From: Blastococcus saxobsidens
Lineage (GTDB): Bacteria > Actinomycetota > Actinomycetes > Mycobacteriales > Geodermatophilaceae
Length of the DNA stretch: 64,000 nt
Direction of reading: 5' to 3'
NCBI RefSeq assembly: GCF_010682065.1
Contig: NZ_JAAGWG010000012.1
Location: 62,001-126,000 of the forward strand
The translations under genes were made by a program, and so were the position numbers. The notes beneath the pieces were generated by a model. That model ran no database searches and was not told the DNA's origin. It worked only from the letters and a program-made list of their open reading frames with translations. Position 1 is the first letter of the stretch. Each line of letters starts with the position of its first letter. Below are positions 19,157 through 29,771 of the stretch, in pieces.

Positions 19157-21171
<2,015 letters not shown>

Positions 21172-21295
21172 GCGGGCGGCCGTCCCAGCACGTCGCCCGT
21201 CGCCCGGGGGCGTCGTGGACACTGGAGCGCAACCCGCTCGCCGAGGAGGACCCGCTGCCGACGTCCTGCCGCCCCACCCGGGCGCCCCGCCGGTG

Positions 21296-22357
21296 ATGAG
21301 CGACCGCCTGCCCGCGTTCGGCAGCGCCCGGGCGGCCGCGCCGTCCGGCCGCCGGTCCCTGGCGCGCTCCCTCGCCCGCCCCAGCCTTCCCGCCGTGGTC
21401 GGGCTCGTGGTGGTCGTCGCCTTCTTCGCCCTGCGGGCGCCGGACCTCCTGTCACCGTTCGGCCTGGCCACGGTCCTCGACACCGCGGCCGTGCTCGGCG
21501 TCGGGGCCGTCGCCGTCGCGCTGCTGCTCATCGCCGGGCAGTTCGACCTCTCGGTCGGGGTGGTCGCGGTGTCCAGCTCGCTGCTGACCGCACTGCTGAT
21601 CGGCTACGCGGGCTGGAGCACCTGGCCCGCCCTGCTGGTGTCGTTGCTGGCCGCGCTCGCGGTCGGCGTGGTGAACGGCGTCCTCGTGGTGAACACCGGC
21701 CTGCCGAGCTTCCTGGTCACGCTCGCGACCTTCCTCATCCTGCAGGGCACGTCGCAGGCCGGGGCGCAGGCGGTCGCGGGCTCCACGCGGGTCAGCGGGC
21801 TGGACCAGACACCGGGCTGGTCGTCGGCCAGCGCCCTGTTCGACGGCGCCCTGGAGGTCGGCAACGGCCGGTTCACCGTCTCGATCCTCTGGTGGCTGGC
21901 CCTGACCGCGCTGGCCACCTGGGGCCTGTGGCGCACCCGGTTCGGCAACGCGGTCTTCGCCTGCGGTGGCGCCCGGCAGGCCGCCCGCGAGCTCGGCGTC
22001 CCGGTCCGCCGGACGACCGTGGCGCTCTTCTGCCTCACGGCGGCCGCGGGCTGGCTGCTGGGCACCTTCACCCTGGTGCGCCTCGGCAGCGTCCAGGCGG
22101 GGGGCACCGTCGGGATCCTGAGCGGGATCGACTTCATCGTCATCGCGGTCATCGGCGGGTGCCTGCTGACCGGTGGCTACGGCTCCGCGATCGGTGCCGC
22201 CATCGGCGCCCTGCTCTACGCCGTCGCGCGGCAGGGCATCACGCTGGCCGGCTGGGACACCCGCTGGTTCCAGGCGCTGCTCGGGGTGCTGCTCCTGGTG
22301 GCGCTGCTGGCGAACGGCGAGGTCCGCCGCCGGCTGAAGTCGAGGCCTCGCTCGTGA
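21296..22357 (+). CDS. Sugar-type ABC transporter permease (RbsC/FrcC family)
   Basis: A 353-residue integral membrane protein with about 8-10 helices. Family signatures are ALLLIAGQFDLSVGVVAVSSS, LVVNTGLPSFLVTLATFLILQG, ACGGARQAARELGVPVRR (the cytoplasmic EAA-like loop) and FIVIAVIGGCLLTGGYGSAIGA. This is the ribose/fructose/xylose importer type (carbohydrate uptake transporter class 2). Its stop overlaps the ATPase gene as GTGA. No substrate-binding protein gene lies in the window, so the sugar cannot be named. Confidence 0.9.
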   Translation: MSDRLPAFGSARAAAPSGRRSLARSLARPSLPAVVGLVVVVAFFALRAPDLLSPFGLATVLDTAAVLGVGAVAVALLLIAGQFDLSVGVVAVSSSLLTALLIGYAGWSTWPALLVSLLAALAVGVVNGVLVVNTGLPSFLVTLATFLILQGTSQAGAQAVAGSTRVSGLDQTPGWSSASALFDGALEVGNGRFTVSILWWLALTALATWGLWRTRFGNAVFACGGARQAARELGVPVRRTTVALFCLTAAAGWLLGTFTLVRLGSVQAGGTVGILSGIDFIVIAVIGGCLLTGGYGSAIGAAIGALLYAVARQGITLAGWDTRWFQALLGVLLLVALLANGEVRRRLKSRPRS

Positions 22358-23190
22358 GCACGTCCACGACCGTCGACGGCGCTCCCGCCGGCGGCACGAC
22401 CCCGGTCCTGGAACTGCGCGGGATCACGGTCCGCCACGGCAACGTCCCGGCCCTCAACCGGGTCAGCGCCGTCCTGCCCCCGGGCCGGATCACCTGCGTG
22501 CTCGGCGAGAACGGCTCCGGGAAGTCGACGCTGGTCTCCGTGCTCTCCGGCCTGCAGCGCTACGACGAGGGCGAGCTGCTGGTCGACGGCGTCCCGATGC
22601 GGTTCCGCTCGGCCCGGCAGGCGCGCGACGTGGGCATCGCCACCGTGTGGCAGGACCTCGCCGTGGCGCCGCTGCTGTCGATCTGGCGGAACTTCTTCCT
22701 CGGCGTGGAGCCCACGCGCGGGGTGTGGCCGCTGCGCCGGCTCGACATCGACGGCGCGCGGGAGACGACGGTGCGGGCAATGGCACGGGTCGGCATCCCC
22801 GGCCTGGACCCCGACCAGCCGGCCAGCGCGCTGCAGGCCGGCGAGCGGCAGAGCCTCGCCGTGGCCCGCGCGCTGCACTTCGGGGCCCGGGCGCTGATCA
22901 TCGACGAGCCCGTGACGCCGATGACGGTGGCGCGCCAGACGCTGTTCGGGCAGGCGATCCTCGCCGCGCGGGCCCAGGGGCTGGCGGTCGTCGTGGTCAC
23001 GAACAACCCGCGCTACGCCCACCTCATCGGCGACCGGTTCCTGCTGCTGGCGCACGGCCAGGTGGCCGGCAGCCTGACCCGTGAGGACGTCGACGCCGAC
23101 GACCTCACCGCCCTGATGGCCGGCGGCGAGCAGCTGACCACCCTCACCGACGCGCTGACCGAGCTCCACCCGGAGCTGGGCGACCGCTGA
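22354..23190 (+). CDS. Sugar-type ABC transporter ATP-binding protein (single domain)
   Basis: A 278-residue ATPase from GTG 22354, coupled to the permease. Walker A is GENGSGKST, the Q-loop region IATVWQDLAVAP, and Walker B ALIIDEP. The signature motif, usually LSGGQ or LSGGE, reads ALQAGERQSLAVARAL, so its serine is replaced, and the D-loop stretch is TPMTVARQ. It has one nucleotide-binding domain, like FrcA, not the double RbsA. It may work slowly or as part of a modified importer. A strong terminator follows at once. Confidence 0.88.
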   Translation: MSTSTTVDGAPAGGTTPVLELRGITVRHGNVPALNRVSAVLPPGRITCVLGENGSGKSTLVSVLSGLQRYDEGELLVDGVPMRFRSARQARDVGIATVWQDLAVAPLLSIWRNFFLGVEPTRGVWPLRRLDIDGARETTVRAMARVGIPGLDPDQPASALQAGERQSLAVARALHFGARALIIDEPVTPMTVARQTLFGQAILAARAQGLAVVVVTNNPRYAHLIGDRFLLLAHGQVAGSLTREDVDADDLTALMAGGEQLTTLTDALTELHPELGDR

Positions 23191-23191
23191 G

Positions 23192-23221
23192 CCCCGGGTC
23201 CCGCCGGAGCGGGACCCGGGG
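23192..23221. terminator. Terminator of the ABC transporter operon
   Basis: CCCCGGGTCCCG (23192-23203) pairs perfectly with CGGGACCCGGGG (23210-23221) around a 6-nt loop, one base past the ATPase stop. It is also close to the end of the convergent small membrane protein gene. Confidence 0.88.
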
Positions 23222-23226
23222 CGCGA

Positions 23227-23370
23227 TCAGGCGAAGACGCTCACCCCGCCCGGGCCCACGAGCAGCCCGACGACGATGAGCACGATCCCCCACAGCATCT
23301 GGCCGCGGACGATCGAGACGATCCCTGCGATCACCAGGACCACGGCCAGGATCCACAACAAGGTCACCAT
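23227..23370 (-). CDS. GPGG-motif small membrane protein
   Basis: A 47-residue protein that is almost all membrane. Two hydrophobic helices (VTLLWILAVVLVIAGIVSIV and MLWGIVLIVVGLLV) end in GPGGVSVFA. This matches a small actinobacterial family known by its GPGG motif, with no known function. I chose ATG 23370 behind GGGGA; longer in-frame starts add a hydrophilic arginine-rich stretch unlike the family. A CRP-like box lies about 50 bp upstream. Confidence 0.82.
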   Translation of the reverse strand: MVTLLWILAVVLVIAGIVSIVRGQMLWGIVLIVVGLLVGPGGVSVFA

Positions 23371-23418
23371 GAGTACGTCCCCAATCCACGGGGCGCCCGA
23401 CCGGCGCCGTGCACGCTC

Positions 23419-23434
23419 TGTGATGACCGTCACG
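23419..23434. promoter_or_regulatory. CRP/GlxR-like box upstream of the GPGG protein gene
   Basis: TGTGA-N6-TCACG matches the TGTGA-N6-TCACA consensus at 9 of 10 bases. It lies about 50 bp upstream of ATG 23370, a usual activator distance, in the gap with the DUF3151 terminator. Confidence 0.55.
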
Positions 23435-23487
23435 CCCGGATCCCAAACCATGATCAGATCCGAGGGTGAAAGGCCCGGTCACAGGCG

Positions 23488-23519
23488 AACGGGCGGCCCG
23501 CCGGAGCGGACCGCCCGTT
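23488..23519. terminator. Terminator of the fba-DUF3151 operon
   Basis: AACGGGCGG (23488-23496) pairs with CCGCCCGTT (23511-23519), with an inner CCGC/GCGG stem around CGGA. It starts 14 nt past the DUF3151 stop in the direction of transcription. Confidence 0.82.
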
Positions 23520-23533
23520 ACCGTTGGTGAGCG

Positions 23534-23956
23534 TCAGGGGGCGAGCGTCGGATCGCAGTCGCGCAGCAGCTGGATGCAGCGCTCGTGCTCCCCGGTCTCC
23601 CCGATCGCCTCGGCGGCCGCCGCGAGCACCGTGACGCAGCGCAGGAACCCCCGGTTGGGCTCGTGCGACCACGGCACCGGGCCGTAGCCCTTCCACCCGT
23701 TGCGGCGCAGCGCGTCCAGCCCGCGGTGGTACCCGGTGCGGGCGTAGGCGTAGGCCTGGACGGTGTCGCCGAGCGCGCGCTCGGTGCGGTGCAGCGCCTC
23801 CTCCGCGAGGCCCGCCCAGACCGCGCTCACCGTCGGGTGGTGCGCGGCCACCTCGGCCAGCGTCGCGCCCTCGGCGAGCTCGGCGTCGGCCTCGGGGGTG
23901 GCGGGCAGCAGGGTGGGTGCCGGCTCGCCGAGCAGGTTCCCGTGGGAGTGCGACAT
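23534..23956 (-). CDS. DUF3151 domain-containing protein
   Basis: A 140-residue soluble protein. Its ATG shares one base with the fba stop (TGATG), so it is coupled to fba. Conserved-looking parts are YAYARTGYHRGLDALRRNGWKGYGPVPW, SHEPNRGFLRC and ERCIQLLRDCDP. The same family follows fba in mycobacteria (Rv0360c near Rv0363c, from memory). Function is unknown; a helper or regulator of aldolase is only a guess from position. Confidence 0.88.
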   Translation of the reverse strand: MSHSHGNLLGEPAPTLLPATPEADAELAEGATLAEVAAHHPTVSAVWAGLAEEALHRTERALGDTVQAYAYARTGYHRGLDALRRNGWKGYGPVPWSHEPNRGFLRCVTVLAAAAEAIGETGEHERCIQLLRDCDPTLAP

Positions 23957-24987
23957 CACGCCCCCGTCGACTGGCCGGCGGACAGCAGGTCCTCGCACGC
24001 CTCGACGACGCGGGCGGCCATGCCCGTCTCGGCGGCCTTGAGGTAGCTGCGCGGGTCGTAGGTCTTCTTGTTGCCGACCTCGCCGTCGATCTTCAGCACG
24101 CCGTCGTAGTTGCCGAACATGTGGCCGGCGATCGGCCGGGTGAAGGCGTACTGGGTGTCGGTGTCGACGTTCATCTTGATCACGCCGTAGGACAGCGCCT
24201 CGCGGATCTCCGACTGGGCCGAGCCCGAGCCGCCGTGAAAGACCAGGTTGAACGGCTTGGCGTCGGCCGACCCGAACTCCTTGGCGACGACGTCCTGGCC
24301 CAGCTTGAGGATCTCGGGCCGCAGCTTGACGTTGCCCGGCTTGTAGACGCCGTGCACGTTGCCGAACGTGGCGGCCAGCAGGTAGACGCCGCGCTCGCCC
24401 AGGCCGAGCTTGCGCGCGGTGGCCACGAAGTCGCCCTCGGCGGTGTAGAGCTTCTCGTTGATGTCGTGGGCGACGCCGTCCTCCTCGCCGCCGACGACGC
24501 CGATCTCCACCTCGAGCACGATCTTGGCCTCGGCGGCCCGCTCGAGCAGCTCCTCGGCGATGTCCAGGTTCTCGTCGAGGTCGATCGCCGACCCGTCCCA
24601 CATGTGCGACTGGAACAGCGGCTCCTGGCCGGCCCCCACGCGGTCCTTCGACAGCGCGATCAGCGGGCGGACGTAGGAGTCCAGCTTGTCCTTGGGGCAG
24701 TGGTCGGTGTGCAGCGCCACGTTGACCGGGTACTTCTCGGCCACGACGTGGGCGAACTCGGCCAGCGCGACCGCGCCGGTGACCATGTCCTTGACCCGGG
24801 TGCCCGAGCCGAACTCCGCACCGCCGGTGGAGAACTGGATGATGCCGTCGCTGCCGGCGTCGGCGAAGCCGCGCAGGGCCGCGTTGATCGTCTCCGAGGA
24901 CGTGCAGTTGATCGCCGGGTAGGCGAATCCGCCCTCCTTCGCCCGGCTGATCATGTCGGCGTAGACCTCAGGGGTCGCGATGGGCAT
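23956..24987 (-). CDS. fba: Class II fructose-bisphosphate aldolase
   Basis: A 343-residue zinc-dependent aldolase that interconverts fructose-1,6-bisphosphate with the two triose phosphates in glycolysis and gluconeogenesis. Zinc and substrate motifs are ALHTDHCPKDKLDSY, VGVVGGEEDGVAH, VFHGGSGSAQSEI and GVIKMNVDTDTQYAFTRP. ATG 24987 has GAGGAG 8 nt upstream. The C-terminus carries the family pattern NKKTYDPRSYLKAAETGM. It is first in a two-gene operon with DUF3151. Confidence 0.96.
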   Translation of the reverse strand: MPIATPEVYADMISRAKEGGFAYPAINCTSSETINAALRGFADAGSDGIIQFSTGGAEFGSGTRVKDMVTGAVALAEFAHVVAEKYPVNVALHTDHCPKDKLDSYVRPLIALSKDRVGAGQEPLFQSHMWDGSAIDLDENLDIAEELLERAAEAKIVLEVEIGVVGGEEDGVAHDINEKLYTAEGDFVATARKLGLGERGVYLLAATFGNVHGVYKPGNVKLRPEILKLGQDVVAKEFGSADAKPFNLVFHGGSGSAQSEIREALSYGVIKMNVDTDTQYAFTRPIAGHMFGNYDGVLKIDGEVGNKKTYDPRSYLKAAETGMAARVVEACEDLLSAGQSTGA

Positions 24988-25114
24988 GCGGGCACTCCTC
25001 GCATCGGTTGCGGCTGTACGGCGCTGTGCGGCTGACGTCGGTGATCAGTATCCCGCCGGGCCCCGGTGCCGCGACACCACCTGCCGCGGCGCACCCCGTC
25101 CGGGCGATCCTCGA

Positions 25115-25642
25115 TCAGCCGGGGGGCTCCTCCACGAGCAGCTCCACGGTGGCCGTGACGCCCTCCCGCGCGAGTTCCAGGCGCCAGCAGCCGGACCGGT
25201 CGAGCTCGAACCCGGTGCCCCACTCGTCACCGGGTTCGGAGAAGTTGCTGCCCCCGTGCGGTTCGGGGCCGAACACCAGGTCGCCCTCGCTGCCGTCCGG
25301 GCGGACCGGTCGCACGGCGAGGTCCCCCGCGCCGGTCACCCGCCAGATGATCTTCAGCTCGTCGCCGACCCGGGCCGGGATCTCCCCGAAGGCGAGCCCG
25401 GTCACGGTGCCGCCCTCCGCGGGCACGGTGAACGGTTCGAGCGGCTCGATCGGCTCGGCATCGCACCCCGCCAGGGTCCGGGACGGCCCCTCGATCGCAG
25501 CCGGCTCGTCGCTCGCGTCCGGCCCGGTGGCCGCGGTGGATCCGGCGGCCGGGGGCGGTGCGGCGCCGTCGGACGTGCAGCCGACCAGCCCGAGGCAGAG
25601 GACGGCGAGCAGCCCGGCGCGTCGTCGATCCACCCGGTCCAC
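25115..25642 (-). CDS. Secreted lipoprotein of unknown function
   Basis: A 175-residue lipoprotein. Charged start MDRVDRRR, hydrophobic stretch AGLLAVLCLGL and lipobox LVGC, with Cys22 as the lipid-modified residue. A Pro/Ala/Thr-rich linker follows. The folded part has two cysteines (AGCD and SGCW) that may form a disulfide, and a beta-rich pattern (LKIIWRVTGAGDLAVRPVRPDG, GTGFELDRSGCWRLELAREG). No known family recognised. It is 16 nt downstream of the pentapeptide gene and the last of a likely four-gene operon. Confidence 0.75.
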   Translation of the reverse strand: MDRVDRRRAGLLAVLCLGLVGCTSDGAAPPPAAGSTAATGPDASDEPAAIEGPSRTLAGCDAEPIEPLEPFTVPAEGGTVTGLAFGEIPARVGDELKIIWRVTGAGDLAVRPVRPDGSEGDLVFGPEPHGGSNFSEPGDEWGTGFELDRSGCWRLELAREGVTATVELLVEEPPG

Positions 25643-25658
25643 CTCCGCCGCCCCGGTC

Positions 25659-26270
25659 CTAGGCCCCGCCGTCCACCTGCAGCCCCAGCGCCGCGGCGAG
25701 CTGCACCGCCTGTGCGAGGTCGATCCGGGCGCCGGCCAGCCGGGCCGCCCGGGGATCGAGCGCGGAGAGGTCGCTGCCGCGCAGGTCCGCGCCGGCGAGG
25801 TCGGCCTCGTGCAGCTCCGCTCCGGAGAGGTCGACGTCGCGCAGGGCGGCCCCGGCGGCGAGGACCCGGGTGAGGTCGGCCTCGCGCAGTCGCACGCCGG
25901 TGAACGCGGCGTGGCGGAGATCGGCGCCCGGGAGCGTGGCGAAGGACCAGTCGCCGCCGCTGACGGTCAGCTGGTCGAACGAGCACCGGTCGAACACCGC
26001 GCCGACCAGCTTGCAGCCGGTGAGGGTGGCGGCGAAGAAGGAGCAGCCGGTGAAGGTGCAGTTCACGAACGCGGCGTCGGTGAACCCGGCCAGGTTGAAC
26101 CGGCAGTCGTGGAAGGTGCAGTCGGTGAAGGCGACGCCGGTGCCGGTCGCCTCGGTCAAGTCGACGGCGCTGAACGCCACCCCCGTGTGCTCCCGGCCGG
26201 AGAGGTCCTCGCCGTACCAGTCGGCGCCGCGGACCTCGGTCGCGGTGGCCGGCAGCGCACGCGGGGCCAC
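25659..26270 (-). CDS. Pentapeptide repeat protein
   Basis: A 203-residue protein made almost wholly of five-residue A(D/N)LXX-type repeats (DLTEATGTGVAFTDCTF, ADLRHAAFTGVRLREADLT, GAELHEADLAGADLRGSDL). It would fold as a right-handed quadrilateral beta-helix. Such proteins include DNA mimics that protect gyrase from quinolones, but most have no known target. It starts at GTG 26270, 4 nt after the preceding oxidoreductase gene, so the two are co-transcribed. Confidence 0.87.
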   Translation of the reverse strand: MAPRALPATATEVRGADWYGEDLSGREHTGVAFSAVDLTEATGTGVAFTDCTFHDCRFNLAGFTDAAFVNCTFTGCSFFAATLTGCKLVGAVFDRCSFDQLTVSGGDWSFATLPGADLRHAAFTGVRLREADLTRVLAAGAALRDVDLSGAELHEADLAGADLRGSDLSALDPRAARLAGARIDLAQAVQLAAALGLQVDGGA

Positions 26271-26274
26271 GCGC

Positions 26275-27627
26275 TCAGCCCTGCTCGATCCGGCTGACCA
26301 CCCGCGCGGCCACGACCACCGGGTCGTAGGTCGGCGAGAACGGCGGCGCGTAGGAGAGGTCGGAGCCGGCGAGGTCCTCGGCGGTCATCCCCGCCCAGAT
26401 CGCAGCGGCGAGCACGTCGATCCGCTTGCCCGATCCGGGGCCGCCGACGATCTGGGCCCCCAGCAGCCGCCCCGACCCGGCCTCGCTGAGGAGCTTGATC
26501 GCGACCTCCTCCGCGCCCGGGTAGTAGCCGGCCCTCGTCGTCGCCTCGATCGTGTCGGCGCGGTAGTCGAAGCCCGCCTGCTCCGCCTCGGTGGTGCACA
26601 GCCCGGTGCGGCCGATCTCCAGGTCCCCCACCTTGGTCAGCGCGGTCCCCAGGACCCCGGCGAAGCGGGCCGCCCGGCCGCCGATGACCGACCCGGCCAC
26701 CCGGCCCTGCTTGTTCGCATGGGTGCCGAGCGCGACGTGCGTGACCTCGCCGGTGACCCGGTGGAAGGTCTGCGAGCAGTCGCCGGCGGCGTAGATCTCC
26801 GGGTGCGACCGGGTGCGCTGGGTGCGGTCGACGGCGATGGCGCCGGTGGTGCCCAGCCCGATGCCGGCCTGCTCGGCGAGCGCCACCTCCGGACCCATGC
26901 CCAGCCCGAGGACGATCAGGTCGGCGTCGTAGCTGCCGGCGTCGGTGCGCACGCCGCGCGCCCGGCCCGACTCGTCCACCAGGATCTCCCGGACCGCCTG
27001 GTCGGGGTGCATCTCCATGCCCATGGCGCCCATGCCGGCACAGACCCGCTCGGCCATGTCGCTGTCGAGCAGCTGCATCGGCAGCGGGTCGGCGAGGACG
27101 ACGGTGACCTCGAGCCCCCGCCGCTGCAGCGCCTCGGCCATCTCCAGCCCGATGTACCCGCCCCCGAGGACCAGGGCGCGGCGGGGACCGGCGTCCAGGG
27201 CGGCCCGGATGGCCGCGCCGTCGTCGAGCCGGTGGACGCCGAACACCCCCGGGGCGTCCAGTCCGGGGATCGGCGGGCGGCTCGGACGGCCCCCGGTGGC
27301 CACGAGCAGGCGGTCGTAGCCGATCCGCTCGCCGGAGTCGGTGACGACCTTCCCGGCGTCGGCGTCGATCTCGACCGCGCGGGTGCGGGTGTGCACGGTG
27401 ATGTCCCGGGCGGCGAACTCCGCCGGCGTCCGGGCGATGAGCGCGTCGCGGTCCGCGACCTGGCCGCCGACCCAGTACGGGATGCCGCACGCGGAGTAGG
27501 ACACGACGTCGCCCTGCTCCAGCACGACGATCTCCAGGTCGTCGGCGGCCTTGAGCCGCCGGGCCTGGGCGGCCGCGGACAGCCCTGCGGCGTCCCCGCC
27601 GATGACGAGGAACCGTTCCCTGCTCAT
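26275..27627 (-). CDS. FAD-dependent pyridine nucleotide-disulfide oxidoreductase (CoA-disulfide reductase/NADH oxidase type)
   Basis: A 450-residue flavoprotein from ATG 27627. The FAD site is VIGGDAAGLSAAAQARR, the redox Cys47 lies in SYSACGIPYWVGG, the NAD(P)H site is ALVLGGGYIGLEMAE, and the second FAD motif is IYAAGDCSQT. The C-terminal dimerisation domain is complete. The single active cysteine is that of CoA-disulfide reductases, NADH oxidases and peroxidases; I cannot separate these by eye. The ATG overlaps the stop of the GlcD-like oxidase gene (ATGA), so both are made together. Confidence 0.87.
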   Translation of the reverse strand: MSRERFLVIGGDAAGLSAAAQARRLKAADDLEIVVLEQGDVVSYSACGIPYWVGGQVADRDALIARTPAEFAARDITVHTRTRAVEIDADAGKVVTDSGERIGYDRLLVATGGRPSRPPIPGLDAPGVFGVHRLDDGAAIRAALDAGPRRALVLGGGYIGLEMAEALQRRGLEVTVVLADPLPMQLLDSDMAERVCAGMGAMGMEMHPDQAVREILVDESGRARGVRTDAGSYDADLIVLGLGMGPEVALAEQAGIGLGTTGAIAVDRTQRTRSHPEIYAAGDCSQTFHRVTGEVTHVALGTHANKQGRVAGSVIGGRAARFAGVLGTALTKVGDLEIGRTGLCTTEAEQAGFDYRADTIEATTRAGYYPGAEEVAIKLLSEAGSGRLLGAQIVGGPGSGKRIDVLAAAIWAGMTAEDLAGSDLSYAPPFSPTYDPVVVAARVVSRIEQG

Positions 27628-29045
27628 GGCGCCAGCGTGGCAGCCCGCGGTCCGGCGCGGAACACCGTGCCCGGGTTGAGCAGCCCGGCGGGGTCGAGCG
27701 CGGCCTTGATCGAGCGGTGCACGTCGAGGGCGACCGGTCCGATCTCGCGCTCCAGCCAGTCCACCTTGAGCACCCCCACGCCGTGCTCGCCGGTGATCGT
27801 GCCGCCCAGCGCCAGCCCCAGCTCGAGGATGTCGTCGAACGCGCCGAACGCCCGCGTGCGCTGGTCGTCGTCGGTCGGGTCGAACACGACCGTGGGGTGC
27901 ATGTTGCCGTCGCCGGCATGGCCCACCACGCCGATCACGAGCCCGCGGTCGGCGGCGATGCGGTCGCAGCCGTCCAGGAACTCCGCGATGCGGGAGCGCG
28001 GCACCGCGACGTCGTCGATCAGGGTGCTGCCCAGGCGCTCCAGCGCCGGCAGCGCCATCCGCCGGGCGGCGAGCAGCAGATCGCCCTCGCCCGCGTCGTC
28101 GGTGGAGTGCACGAGCAGCGCGCCGGCCTCCCGGCACAGCTCGGTGAGCGCTGCGATCTCCCGCGCGGCGGCGTCGCCCCCGGTGTCGGACTGGGCCACC
28201 AGCAGCGCGTGCGCGTCCCGGTCCAGGTCGGCGTGCAGCAGGTCGTCGACCGCCCGGATGCAGGTGTTGTCCATGACCTCCAGGAGGCTGGGCACCAGGC
28301 CGGTGGTCACCACCCGCTCCACCACCTGGCCGGTCTGCGCCGTCGTGGCGAACGTGGCCGCCAGGGTGACCGGCCGCTGCGGCGCCGGCCGCAGGGCGAG
28401 CGTCGCCTCGGTGATCACGCCCAGGGTGCCCTCTGAGCCCACGAACAGCCGGGCCAGGTCGTAGCCCGCCACGCCCTTCACCGTGCGGTGACCGGTCCGC
28501 AGCACGCGGCCGTCGGCGAGCACGACCTCCAGGCCCAGCACGTAGTCGGTGGTCACCCCGTACTTCACGCAGCACAGGCCGCCGGAGTTCGTGGAGAGGT
28601 TGCCGCCGATCGTGCACCAGTCGTAGCTGGAGGGGTCCGGGGGGTAGAACAACCCAGCACCGGCGACGGCGTCGCGGAGCTGCTTGTTCACCACGCCCGG
28701 CTGGACGACGGCCAGCCGGTCGGCGGGCGAGACCTCCAGCACGGCGTCCATGCGGGTCATGACCAGCGTGATCCCGCCGTCGACGGCGTTGCTGGCGCCG
28801 GCCAGCCCGGAGCCCGCTCCGCGGGGGACCACGGGGACGCCGTGCCGGCTCGCCACCCGCAGCACCGCGACGACGTCCGCGGTGCTGCGCGGGAACACCA
28901 CCGCGGCCGGGGTGCCGGCGGGCGCGAGCATCGCCTGGTCACGGGCGTAGGACGCGGTGACGTCGACGTCGGTGAGCACGCCGTCGGCACCCACCGCGTC
29001 GATCAGCTCGGCCACCCACGTCGCCGTCGTCGTGGTCATCGTCAC
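27624..29045 (-). CDS. FAD-binding oxidase of the GlcD/D-lactate dehydrogenase family
   Basis: A 473-residue FAD-linked 2-hydroxyacid dehydrogenase (VAO fold). FAD contacts are in VVPRGAGSGLAGASNAVDGGI, the cytochrome-type C-terminal domain has GHAGDGNMHPTVVFDPTD, and the end is TGEHGVGVLKVDWLEREIGP with AALDPAGLLNPG. It probably oxidises glycolate or D-lactate; the acceptor is unknown. First gene of a four-gene operon with the disulfide oxidoreductase, pentapeptide and lipoprotein genes. No GlcE or GlcF neighbour is present. Confidence 0.88.
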   Translation of the reverse strand: MTMTTTTATWVAELIDAVGADGVLTDVDVTASYARDQAMLAPAGTPAAVVFPRSTADVVAVLRVASRHGVPVVPRGAGSGLAGASNAVDGGITLVMTRMDAVLEVSPADRLAVVQPGVVNKQLRDAVAGAGLFYPPDPSSYDWCTIGGNLSTNSGGLCCVKYGVTTDYVLGLEVVLADGRVLRTGHRTVKGVAGYDLARLFVGSEGTLGVITEATLALRPAPQRPVTLAATFATTAQTGQVVERVVTTGLVPSLLEVMDNTCIRAVDDLLHADLDRDAHALLVAQSDTGGDAAAREIAALTELCREAGALLVHSTDDAGEGDLLLAARRMALPALERLGSTLIDDVAVPRSRIAEFLDGCDRIAADRGLVIGVVGHAGDGNMHPTVVFDPTDDDQRTRAFGAFDDILELGLALGGTITGEHGVGVLKVDWLEREIGPVALDVHRSIKAALDPAGLLNPGTVFRAGPRAATLAP

Positions 29046-29137
29046 ACCGTACGGCCGGCCCCCGCCCGCTGGAACCGGCTCCGTCGCAGGGACCCGGTGC
29101 GAGCGGAGCGAGTGCCGGGGGGCGACGGGGTCCTTCC

Positions 29138-29692
29138 TCAGTCGAGGCCGAGGTCGGCGAGGGTGAAGGCGGCGCGGTACTCGAAGCCGGCCTCCTCGAC
29201 CGCCGCCCGGCCGCCGCGGTCGACGATCACCGCCACGCCGATGACCTCGGCACCGGCCTCCTGCAGGGCCTGCGCCGCGGTGAGCGGGCTGCCGCCGGTG
29301 GTGGAGACGTCCTCGACCACCAGGACGGCGCGGCCGTCCACGTCGGGGCCCTCGATCCGGCGCTGCAGCCCGTGCGCCTTGCCGGCCTTGCGCACCACGC
29401 AGGCGTCCAGGAACCCCTCACCGGCGGCGGCTGCGTGCAGCATCGCGGCGGCCACCGGGTCGGCCCCCAGGGTGAGGCCGCCGACGACGTCGTAGCGGAG
29501 GTCGCCGGTGAGCTGCCGCATCACGCGGCCGACCAGCGGAGCGCCCTCGTGGTGGAGGGTCAGCCGGCGCAGATCGATGTACCAGTCCGCCTCCCGCCCC
29601 GAGGAGAGCGTCACCTTCCCGTGCACCACGGCCAGGTCGAGGATGAGCTGGAGCAGCCGGTCGCGGTCGGGCAGGGCGGTGGGAGCCGTCAT
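29138..29692 (-). CDS. pyrE: Orotate phosphoribosyltransferase
   Basis: A 184-residue enzyme that makes OMP from orotate and PRPP in pyrimidine synthesis. The ATG at 29692 gives MTAPTALPDRDRLLQLILDL; longer in-frame starts would read through the terminator upstream. Motifs are VTLSSGREADWYIDLR, GGLTLGADPVA, VVRKAGKAHGLQRRIEG and the PRPP loop AVLVVEDVSTTGGS. Its 3' end shares the sequence after the stop (TGAGGAAGGACCCC) with the upstream fasciclin gene. Confidence 0.95.
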   Translation of the reverse strand: MTAPTALPDRDRLLQLILDLAVVHGKVTLSSGREADWYIDLRRLTLHHEGAPLVGRVMRQLTGDLRYDVVGGLTLGADPVAAAMLHAAAAGEGFLDACVVRKAGKAHGLQRRIEGPDVDGRAVLVVEDVSTTGGSPLTAAQALQEAGAEVIGVAVIVDRGGRAAVEEAGFEYRAAFTLADLGLD

Positions 29693-29722
29693 GGTTGGAG
29701 ACCCTAGACACGATCCCGGACA

Positions 29723-29770
29723 CGACGCAGGGCCCCCGTCGGACGTAAGTCCGGCGGGGGCCCTGCGTCG
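29723..29770. terminator. Very strong hairpin terminator between the fasciclin gene and pyrE
   Basis: CGACGCAGGGCCCCCG (29723-29738) pairs with CGGGGGCCCTGCGTCG (29755-29770); the inner TCGGAC/GTCCGG part continues the stem to about 22 bp around GTAA. It stops fasciclin-gene transcripts 31 nt before the pyrE start codon. Confidence 0.88.
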
Positions 29771-29771
29771 G

